Below, in pieces: positions 46,564 to 57,310 of a DNA stretch of 64,000 bases. The stretch is from Camellia lanceoleosa (Eukaryota > Streptophyta > Magnoliopsida > Ericales > Theaceae). The DNA lies in the NCBI GenBank assembly GCA_025200525.1, contig CM045770.1:87692084-87756083 (forward strand), given 5' to 3'. Numbering within the stretch: position 1 is the stretch's first letter; each line of letters starts with the position of its first letter. The position numbers and the translations under genes were made by a program. The notes beneath the pieces are model-generated. The model saw only the letters and a list, made by a program, of their open reading frames with translations. It searched no databases and was not told where the DNA came from.

Positions 46564-49500
46564 TGTCACGACCTAAACCCGTCTCTATAGGTTTAGTATC
46601 GTAACCGGCCAGTAATCCTAGGATTACCAAAGACCTCTAAGACAGATTAACATAATATTAGGGGTTAGCGAAAGCAAATAACAAATATACAATGTCCATT
46701 GAGTTGTGCGAACTTCTATGAGACAGAAAATTTTAAACTTTATATACATACATTATCACATCATTTCTATGTCATCCTATATATATAAATGAGACAAAAT
46801 GAGACTTAGCCCTATTTACAAAATAAACAAAGACTTGTTTAACTAAACAAAAAAATGAAACTTAAACTTTCGTCACATAGCCATAACCACTTGACAAATC
46901 CAGAACCTCCACAAGAGATATATAGGTTGGCTGACAAAAAAAGAGTCTTGGAAGACGCCTCTAAGCTTGGTCACGCACCTGATCACCTATATACATAAAT
47001 AATATAGTGAGCTGGAGCCCAGTGAATAATAATAGAGTAAAGGGTTTTAATGAATGATATCCATCACAGAGTCAGAAATTAGAGTTTATATCATAAACGG
47101 ATTCTTATCAGAAACCGAGTCTTATGCATATTCAGATTTCAAATCAAAAATAGATTCATATACACGTTCATATTCATACTCATATTCAAATTTTGCATAA
47201 GATCATACGTGGTACATCCATTAGCGCTAACAAAACAAATACAGAACGAATGATGGTTATAAATAACTAGTTCCACAAAGGAACCTCACGGTATTATTAA
47301 CCCCGGGCGAGGGTCATGAGACCACGGTATTATTAACCCCGGACAAGGGCCATGAGACCATGGTATTATTACCCCCGGGCAAGGGCCTTGTACTCATAGA
47401 CTACGATATTGTTACCCCCGAGCAAGGGTTATGTATTAATGATGCCATAAATACTTTTCAATATATGGACAATCATTTATTGATACAGAACTTAGCATTT
47501 CAGAAAACAGATCATTTATTGTCATATCATATAAGAAAAATACTTAAACGTGAACATAGCTTTACAAAGTTATTATTCACAGATAGCTGTAGAAGCAAAT
47601 TAGGCAGACAATAGCGCGTGACCTACACAAACATATAACATATACACATTAAAACATAATATTACTTCCTTGATCAAACTTGACTTCTCTTGTCTTCTGT
47701 CTAAATAATTTGAAGGTCTACTATGCTTATTCTTTTCTTAGTCAAATGAATCGGATTCTCATTTCACATATTCTTTCATTACTAAATCATTATTTTCTGA
47801 ATAAACCAATAATCAATTACTACTAAGTTAATGACTTATTTTTTAATCAACTAATTTATGTTGATTGTTAGCTTATTAATCTTCTTTGAGTCATAAATCA
47901 TGTCTATAATGCTTTGGGAGGAGATGAGAAGAAAATATAAACAAAGTGCGATTTTTCAAAGCATGCTGAAAATAATCTAGCCGCTTAAGCCACCATTTGA
48001 TCGCTTGAGTGGAGTGTACTGTTTGTAAAAATACTAGAAGCTCAAAATGTTCGCTTGAGCCACCAATTGGTCGCTCGAGCGGTCTGTAAATTTTCTAAGT
48101 TCTAAAACTGAAGATTTAGCTTCCAAATTTCATTTCAAAACTTAGATTCATGCATATTTAAACATGTAATGTCATTAATAAATATAAACACATAACTAAT
48201 TTCCAAATCTTAATGCAAAACCCTCCTTAATTTGTCAAGATTAAAGCTATAACTTCATGAATATAATGATTCAAAACTTTTCTTCCTTTTTCTTACAAAA
48301 TATGAAATTAAAGCTATAAGGCTCTTAGAAAATATCTACATATATGAAATTCAAATTAAGATCAAATTAATTCTTGACTATCAAATTCAAATTATAATTT
48401 ATTTCTTAATTTGTCAAATTTTAGATTTAATTCATTTCTTCATATCAAACCCAATGTCAAACTTATAAATTCTAAAACATAAATTAAGCTTTTAAAACCC
48501 AATTTCATGTTCAAAATTCAAGCAAAATTTCATCAAAACATGAAAATAATTATGAGACATGATCAATCTTAAAAAAAATAATTAATTTCTAATTTAACTT
48601 CATAAACTTGTTTTTAGCTCCAATTCTTCATTTTCTTGTCAATTTCCTAGCAAACATTGAATATATGTAATTCAAATAAAACTAACTAATTTAATATATT
48701 CCAAAATTTGTTTAAATTAAATAAAACTCTTAAATTACATTACATGCATGGGTTAATAATCAAAATCAAAACCCAAACCCAAACCCATATTTTCATGAAC
48801 TCATGGTTTCCAAAACTTTTATTTAAAATCAAATGTATAATAGACTTGCATGACTCAAATCCTTTCAAAACTCATGGTGCATGCAAATATACATCTCATA
48901 TATATATATATATCAAGGTTTACAAACCGAAGCTCAATTTGAAGAATTCCTACAATTATTTCTATATTTATTCTTTAATTCTTCCAAATTACATGCATGT
49001 AAAAATAAAACCCAAATTCATGCAAGATATTCAACATCAAACCAAAAATAATCAATTTCCATGTTTATTTCCATAACCATGCACCTAGCTTTATTTTCTT
49101 ATTCAAATCCATTTCCTTACAAATTCCATGAAATTGATTCCATAACTTCCTTAATTTCAACTAGTATATGCAGTTTGTACATGAATTAGGCATAAATCTC
49201 TTATCTTAAGCTTCAATTTCAGATATAATGTGTTGATTCCCTCTATTTCTTCTTGTTTTTCCTTCAATTATTCAATTTCAGATATATGATGTTTACAGAA
49301 TTAATTGAATGATGTTTACTTCTCTTCTTTACACTACACCACGTGTGGACACATGCACACATACACAGAATTCTCAGCACACCTAGAATTTCTCTGCACA
49401 CCCACACCCAAATACACCCTCAATTAAGATTAAGCAACATATCTTAATAGCCCTTGATTAACACATAATTAGATTAATCATAACTAATCACCAATCCCAC

Positions 49501-50069
49501 ATAATTTAATTAGTCTAACTGACTTCTGTTAAAGCTCAATTAATTATATTTAAATTTATCAATCTGAATCAAATTTTTAATCAAATTTCTAAAAGGCTCC
49601 AAATATTAAATTAAACTTATTTCCATCTTCAATTTTAGCTTCTCACATTATTAAGGCCTTCAATTTCAGATTAACTCAAGATTTCCGTCAATAAATTACA
49701 TATTCAATTGAACACCTCATAAATAAATTTAATTCATAATAGTCTTAATTCCTAATTCGTATAACTTAATTAACTCTAATTCGGACCCAATTAATCAAAT
49801 CTCAATGTATAAATCTGAATCGAATATTTAATTAAACTCCCATATGGTCCGATACTCGAAATTAAAATAATTCAATTCATCATTTGTACTCTCTTGAGTT
49901 ATTTAGGCTTTCAATTTCTAATTCCAAACTAAATCCTCAATAGAATCATTTACGAATCAGTTTCCATAATTTTCATACATCCCAGATTAAATTAGAATAA
50001 TTGACAATTAAAATTCAAATCTCCTTAATTAATTAAGTGATAATCATTACACGTAGTGGGGTCGTCACA
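46564..50069 (-). mobile_element. Solo LTR, 3.5 kb, TSD GAGAT
   Basis: The plus-strand edges are TGTCACGACC and GGGTCGTCACA. TSD GAGAT lies at 46559-46563 and 50070-50074. Read on the minus strand it ends GGTCGTGACA, like the two Tekay-like LTRs at 28673 and 32503, with the same CTAAACC/GGTTTAG neighbourhood. It contains four repeats of CGGTATTATTAACCCC-type units (47289-47420, spacing 36-41 bp) and paired CGCTTGAGC palindromes at 47988-48085. No coding sequence. Confidence 0.88.
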
Positions 50070-50639
50070 GAGATGGTTGTTCATAACTTAATGATAATTA
50101 AATTAAACAAAGTGCATAAACTAGCAATTATAAGTAAAGATAAAGCTACTTATTTTGGAAAAAAATTAGGATAATGAATTCACCACTAGTTACATAAATA
50201 AGATTTCAATTTGAAAATCAATTATATTACAGTTCAAACTAAATAATACTTTGCAACTAAAAGTTCAAAGCATTGATCAAAAAAATTAACACATTCAATG
50301 TATAGGTACGAACCATCTCAAGTAGTACGAGTCGTTCGCTCTAAACTAGGGTAGCAACACGACTCGTCCCTCGTAATATGGCTCGTCTCATACCTTAAAC
50401 ATGAAAGCACAGAAAACCATTGCATGAGAAGCATTCAACAATCACAAAAGGAAGAATACTTGAAGAAATAAAGGAAAATTATATTTGAAAATTTTTTGAG
50501 AACCATACAAATGGTCAAACTATTACATAAAAGAAAACAAAAAACAAAATCCTATTTACTTGGGTAGGGTTTCATCAAAACCCTAAAAATAGAAGTCTAG
50601 CTATTTATGGAGGAGTGGGAAAAGATAAAAGAAGTAGAA

Positions 50640-52554
50640 TATAACGATTCCGGTTTTACCCCGACCTTTATTGTGTTCCGGACTCGGGTTGGTATGACTT
50701 TGAATGGTTATTCATGTCTTGTTTCCTTGTATCCCCTTTATGTTGGCTAGCGAATGGTAGTGGTGTGTTTGGAACAGGTTGGTTGCTTGTTTTTCCAAAA
50801 CTTGTTGCTTAGAAATCTGCCTCTTCGCTCGAGCGAGGCTTATTGCGCTCAAGCGAGCCTTGTGAAAATGTTTCTTCGCTCGAGCGAGGACTCTTACGCT
50901 CGAGCGTGCGTCTGCGTTAGGTGGCAAACCTGAAGCTTCACATTCTACGCTCGAGCGACACTTCTTGCGCTCGAGCGAGATGACCATTTTGTATCTGGTT
51001 GCTCAAGCGAGAACTCCTTTGCTCGAGCAAGCCTGGTATACATTAGTTCACGCACAGCAGCACCGTTTTGACTTCATTTTTTATCTCCTTTTCACCCACA
51101 AACCCTAAATCTGCAGTCTCTCTCTCTAGAAGTCACATTCTCTCTAAGATTTCATCTACATTGATTAAGTTCTTGACCCTAGTGTCCGTGAGAATAAGGT
51201 AGAGGGCTTCAAGAGCTTCGTGTTGATCCAAGTAAGAGTTGGTTTCGTCATCTTTAGAATTTCGGTCTTGCTTGTTCGTCTTCTACACTTGAGGTAGGGA
51301 ATTTCTACACTCTAATATGATTTTTAGCTTAGTTATTTGCTATTGTGTATGGATGATGAGATTTAATTGTGGTTTGGACAAATCTAGGATTTTGGTGTGA
51401 AATGAAAAGAAGGGTTTCTGATAAAATTGACATAAGTGGGTTTGAGATTCGGAGACAAGGTTGTATTGTGCCAAATTAGTTGTTTTTGGTGTTTGGGTTG
51501 ATATTTGGGAATAAGGGGGATTTTACCCTAATTTGATTAAATTATTATTTTGTATAAATAGATGGGATTAACATTAAAAATATGAAATTGAAAAGTTGTG
51601 GTTGTAAATGGTAATATTGGATATGTAATATCTCACCTATGGAGGTTTTGAACATCCCTAACTATGATTGTTGTAGAAGTCACATGAGGATTAGGCGATT
51701 TAATGCTAATTCATTGTTGATATCATTGAATATGACTATGTTATAAATACATTGTATATGTATGTTTATTGGGAGGAGAAAGGGAATATACTCCATATAT
51801 GATTATGTTTATAAATACATTGCATATGTATATTTGTTTGGGAGGAGAAAGGAGATGGACTCTATTTAAAGCAAGTTGGCTAGAGTGTCCTGGGTGAAGG
51901 ACCCAGAATTTCATATATAAATGGGTGCCGATTCCTTCGGACGAAATATCCGTAAAATGGCAAGTTTGAAGTGTTTTATGTGTGTTTTGCATAAATAGAA
52001 AACCTTTGAGTTGTATTCTCATTTTGGTTATTAAAAGATAATGAATTTAACTCATGAATTGAGTAGCATATATGAATTGGAAATGAATTGAAGGAGAATG
52101 GGATAAGATTGGTTTAGTGGCATATGAATATGTAGGCCTTGTGGATACTTCCATATCGGTATTGTTTATGCACATAGTATTTATATATTTGTCAAACCTC
52201 ATATATTGTGTTAGATTATCTCTGCTAGGCTGTTGGCTCACCCTATACGGGAATATCATTTTCAGGTACAAGTGAGGTGTTACCTCTAAGGCAATAGCGT
52301 GGATGGACTCTTGGGAAGCAAAAGCTTCTTAATTATGCCTTATGTGTGTATGTTTGTTATTTGTAAAGCCAAGGGCTTAAGATGTAATGAGTGAGACTCA
52401 ATTTGTGTAACCAAGTAATGACTTGGAAAGATGTAAGCTTACATGGCATTTAACTGATTGTTAAACAGTAGACTCTAATGTATGAAAGTATGTTGTTTTT
52501 CATATTTATTCTGCATATGAGTTATCTTTATTGTATTATTTTGGAGGCGTTACA
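50640..52554 (+). mobile_element. Solo LTR, 1.9 kb, TSD TAGAA
   Basis: Starts TATAACGATTCC (the usual TG changed to TA) and ends GGAGGCGTTACA. TSD TAGAA lies at 50635-50639 and 52555-52559. It holds the richest cluster of CGCTCGAGCG palindromes (50820-51035) and an imperfect tandem duplication of about 85 bp at about 51700-51870 (GATTATGTTTATAAATACATTG...). No coding sequence. Confidence 0.9.
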
Positions 52555-53049
52555 TAGAAACCCCCACGAAAATTGATCTTCAAGCTTGAGAATCCCCTTT
52601 TTCCAAACCCTAGCCCTTCCTCTCTTTTGGAATTTTTTAGGACCCTAATCCAACATTTTCTTTTGTCTTTTATATCTCCAGCTTTTCCAAGTAGATTCAA
52701 AACATCGGGCACACTTTTCAAGGCACGGCTACACGTGCGAAAAATACCACCGCACATGCGGAGAGGGTTTCGCACGTGCGAGAAAAGCCCTCCGCACGTG
52801 CAAATTTTGCAGTAACTGTTTGGTTTATTTGGTTGGATTGCATGTGCGAGAATGGTCCTCCACATGTGCGGCAAGTCCTTTTTTGGCTAAAATGCTGTGT
52901 TTTTGCTCATTTTGTGCTCCAACTGCATCCAACCTGACTGGCATTAAACAGACATAAAATAGACAATTTGACAAGTAAGGTTAAGAGATCCTAATTATCA
53001 GCTTTAGTGTTGTACAATTCGGCCTCAATCAATCTTCTTTGATTTAACT

Positions 53050-53290
53050 CACACAAAAAATTGAGTTTTTTTATTTTTTTATTTTTCGTATTGTTTTACT
53101 TATACTAAATTTTTTTAATATTTTAAGTTTTTTATTTTTTTTTATTTTTAAGATACATTTAATTTAGATATACTTAAGAAGTATAATATTTTGTATTTTT
53201 TTTGAAATTCACCAAATATAAAAAAAAATACAAAAATTCAATACATTATCTTATTTTGTTAAATTCAATGATCTTTTAAAAGTTTTTTTT
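53050..53290. repeat. AT-rich block related to the foldback at 13300-13712
   Basis: Shares the TTATTTTTCGTATTGTTTT, AGATACATTTAATTTAGATA and CCAAATATAAAAAAAAATAC style with the 13.3-kb foldback, in the same order. Low sequence complexity limits certainty. Confidence 0.4.
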
Positions 53291-54708
53291 GTACAAATTA
53301 TATACTTTTTAATATATTTTTGATTAAATTGATCTAATCTATATATAATGGTGGAAATAAAAATGAAAAATTATATTCATATATAAAAATTTATACAAAA
53401 AATATCATTAAAATATTGTGATAGTGATATTATTGTAAATATAAATCATATTTATGGATGTTTTGTTTTAAAGTGAAAGATCACCATTAACCTATATCAT
53501 TGTGATTAAATATATTAAATAAAATTTATATTTGTATATCATCACTTAATAAGAATATGTTTAGGTATAATTTAATGATGAAAAGTTGTAGAATGCAGTC
53601 ATGATAATAGGAAGAAGAAATGGTACGAAAAATGGCTAGATGATCATTTAGAAAATTTTAGAGCATGACATTAGCAATTCAAAAAGCAATTTGAAATGAG
53701 ATTTCAAATCTTAGGAAGGGGAATGTAATTTTTCAAATATGAGAGGATCTATATTAAACTAAAGGGTCCTGTTATGGTGTGCAACCCTTTAAGGTTGCAC
53801 ACCATATGCAACCAACACAAAAGGCATAAGTGGAAGGTATAAACATGAAACATGACAGCAAACACAAAAGGCGTAAGTGTAAGGTGTTGTAGACACCCCA
53901 TTTTTGACCGGCCTTAAGACTCAGACGTCACCGATTGAGTGCTCGGTGATGTTGCATGTTGTGCTCATTCAGAAGCCTCAGAGTCGCGGCCGTGCGCCCT
54001 GCCTCCGGACTTCCGAACTCTCTTCTGTGCCTTGCCTCGGTTTGCGAACCATACTCGGTTTTCTCTGTTTTTCTTTCTGAGGAAGAGTGGTCCGTAGACT
54101 ATCTCCCAATGGCCGTGAGCTACTTTTTGTGGTCAGAGCCATTTTGCCCATTTCGGAGGTTCTCGGTTTTGCCGGAGCCGCTGTGCCTCGGTTGGACCGC
54201 CCAACCATCTCCGATTTCTCCGGTTTTTGCATGCACCTCTGTTTTATAGTTCCGAGGAACCGTGGGGCCTCTGATGCCCACTTCGTGGCCGAACACCACT
54301 TTCGGTGCTTACAGCCAGTTTTCGGGACCCCGAATTGCGCGGTTTGGGCCCCGAGCATTCATTTTGCATCAGTTTTCTCGATTTTGGCGGTACCTCTGTT
54401 TTAGCATAACGAGGACACGGGGTCTCGATACCACTGCCGTGGCGAACGCCACTTTCGGTGCTTGACCCATTTTGGGACCCATGCGGTTTTGGTCCCCGAG
54501 CTGCTTTTGCATTAGTTTTTGTTCAATTTTGGCAGTACCTGCTTTTAGCACCAGGAAGATCACTGGAGGGTGGGAGGCCAGCAATTGTCTCAGCAAGTGT
54601 ATGGAGGATTAGAGAGTTGCTTTTTAGATATTTTTGTTGCTTTTTAGATATTTTGTTACTTTTTAGATATTTTGGTGCTTTTTGGATATTTTTGGTGCAT
54701 TTTTGCTC

Positions 54709-54714
54709 TATAAA
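54709..54714 (+). promoter_or_regulatory. TATA box of the giant LTR
   Basis: CTATAAAGGGG follows the roughly 22-bp repeat block; a canonical TATA context about 820 bp into the LTR. Confidence 0.6.
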
Positions 54715-56233
54715 GGGGAGGTTTTGCTTCATCATTTGAAGGTTAGACAATGGTTAGAGATTTTTGAGAGAGATACACCATTTTCTCCCCATTTTCCATA
54801 GCTCCAAAGTCTTTTTCTTGAAGTTTTGGTCCCATTTTCTTCATCATCTTCAAGCTCTATCATCACCACTCCATTTCCAGCAGCAAGGGAGGGATTCCAG
54901 AAGCTTGAAGTCATCAAATTTGGTCCAAGAAGTAGTCAAAGTATTGGTCTTCAAGGGTAAGTTCACTTTCCCTCTTTTCTAGCTCATTCTTGCACCAATT
55001 TCTTAGCCCACTTGCTCACTGTTTTGAGCTCCGGCCCTAACTGAAAGGGGCCTTATTTTGAGCTATTCTACATGTTTGTTTAAGGGCTCAACCCTATTTG
55101 GTGTCTCCATGATACACTTGTTTCAATATCACTCTTTATGCCATTATTTTGCATGCTTTGTTTGGCTTTTGAGTAATCTGATTTCGAGCATACCATGAAC
55201 TGTTAGTAGGCCTATTTTGAGCCCCTATTCAACATTGAAGAAGGGCTCCATCATTTTTGGTGGCTCTAGCATGCACTTCCTTTGAAATTCTTCAATTTTA
55301 CCGTAAAATTGCATGAGTTAATTAGCCTATTTTTGATCTGAGTTGGAGTATGAAACCTACTGATATTGTGCTCATTTTGAGCCCCTCTTCAATATTGAAG
55401 AAGGGCTCAACCATGTTTGCCTCCTCTATCATACACTTGCTTTGAATTCATGTTCTATGCCTATCTTGCATGCTTTGTTAGACTATTTTGGCTTCTGTTT
55501 TTGGCCTTCATCAGGCCTTGAAGGAGTCTTATTTTGGTCCATACATCATGCTTTGTGAAGGGTCTTAAGCCATTTGGTAATTGGTTTTAGTACTTGCTTT
55601 GAAATTCTTCAAATTTACCGTAAAATTGCATGTTTGTTTAGGCCATTCTAGCTTCTGTTTCTGGCCTTCATCAGGCTTTTGAAGTGTCTTATTTTGGTCT
55701 ATTCTTCAATATTTATTAAGGGTCTTAAGTTTTTTGGTCATTTCTTATGATACCTCTCTTCATAAACCTCTTTTGACCCTTATTTTGCATGCTATGTATT
55801 GTACATCTACACACTGAATTTGGGGATCTCATCTTCTGTAAAAATGCATATTTTTAGTCCCTCTCTAATGTTTTAGAACTGATTTTTTGGGTTTGAGCAT
55901 TGTAGATATCACTTGCTTTGTAAATCCTCTCTTTCTCCGTATTTTTGCAAGCTATTGTTGTCATATCTATGCTTACAATTTGGCCATGTTTTGTACTGGA
56001 AAGATGCTATTTTTGGGGCTGCCTTGCTACTGTTTCTGCTTTCATGTGCCAATTTTGCATGTTTAGCATAGCCGTAGGCCATTTCGGGCACTTAGAATTG
56101 CATTTCGGGATGATTTCATGCATTGATTGTCATTTCGTATCATTTTGGGGCTGTTTTCCCCTTTATTTAGTGGCTGAAATTTGGTTTGCATGCTTGCATA
56201 TCATTTCCCATGTCATTTTATGCCTTAATGCAT

Positions 56234-57310
56234 TGCCTCGGTTTGCGTGCCCGTGGGCACGCACTTCGAGGCACTCCGTTTTCATCTATCGGCATCCCAT
56301 GTGAGTGCGGCTGAGGCCCTCTCATGTTGGTATAAGCCCAATTTTCATTTCGCATGTCATTCCGCATCGCCTCGGTTTGCGTACCCGTGTGCACGCATTT
56401 CGAGGCAGCTCTTTTTTATCCGATGGCAGCTTATGTGAGTGCGGCTGAGGCTCTCTCATGTTAGTGTAAGCCCAATTTGCATTTTACATCTCATTTCCAT
56501 GTCATTTCATGCCTTAGTGCATTTCCTCGGTTTGCGTGCCCGTGTGCACGCATTTCGAGACATCTCCTTTTATCATTATGGCAGCCTATGTGAGTGCGGC
56601 CGAGGCTCTCTCATGTTGGCGTAAGCCCATCACTGCATTCCATATGCTATTTTATGCATTCCTCGATTTGCGTGTCCGCGGGCACGCATTTCGAGGCAGC
56701 TTCATTTTTACCCGATGGCTTCCTATGTGAGTAGGCTGAGGCTCTCTCATGTTGGTATAAGCCCATCATCGCATTTCTGTACCATTTTCATGCTTGTATA
56801 TCATCGCCTCGGTTTGCGTGCCCGTGGGCACGCACTTCGAGGCACTTCGGTTTTATTCGATTTGCATTTCACATCACTGCCTCGGTTTGCGTGCCTGTGT
56901 GCACGCATTTCGAGGCACTTCGATTTTATCCGATTTGCATTTTACATCACTGACTCGGTTTGCGTGCCCGTGTGCACGCATTTCGAGGCACTTCGATTTT
57001 ATCCGATTTGCATTTCACATCACTGCCTCAGTTTACGTGCCTATGTGCACGCATTTCGAGGCACTTCGATTTTATCCGATTTGCACTTCACATCATCGCC
57101 TCGGTTTGCGTGCCCGTGTGCACGCATTTCGAGGCACACTCTGTTTTATCTGATTTGCATTCCGTATGCCATTTTCTCGGATTGCGTGCCTGTGGGCACG
57201 CATTTCGAGGCATTTTTTTTTTAGTCTCATTGTACATCATATTTCATGTCATCTCATGCTTGTGTGCCATTTTCTCGGTTTGCGTGCCCGTGGGCACGCA
57301 TTTCGAGACA
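56234..57310. repeat. Array of eleven 40-nt hairpins in the giant LTR
   Basis: Each unit reads TGCCTCG-GTTT-GCGTGCCC, then GT, then GGGCACGC-ACTT-CGAGGCA. It has outer arms of 7 bp and inner arms of 8 bp around a 2-base centre. Units start near 56234, 56368, 56523, 56660, 56805, 56878, 56951, 57024, 57098, 57174 and 57271. The middle units are 72-74 bp apart and the outer ones up to about 155 bp. A decayed twelfth unit lies near 57552-57605. Changes in the inner arms (GCCCGTGGGC to GCCCGTGTGC) weaken but keep the fold. Open frames here are repeat artefacts. Confidence 0.92.

Larger units (their letters stand above)
46414..53031 (-). mobile_element. Solo LTR (own length about 1.2 kb), split by two other solo LTRs, TSD ATCTT
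   Basis: The plus-strand left edge is TGATGGGTCG at 46414 and the right edge ...CCTCAATCA at 53031. TSD ATCTT lies at 46409-46413 and 53032-53036. Orientation is taken from TATA-like motifs on the minus strand (CCATAAATAG near 50605, GATATAAAAG near 52670) and from its likeness to the LTR at 16090 (an 'ATC.ACAGGGA' block near 46492). Pieces belonging to it are 46414-46563, 50075-50639 and 52560-53031. It carries CGCACGTGCG palindromes at 52730-52870. Confidence 0.75.
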
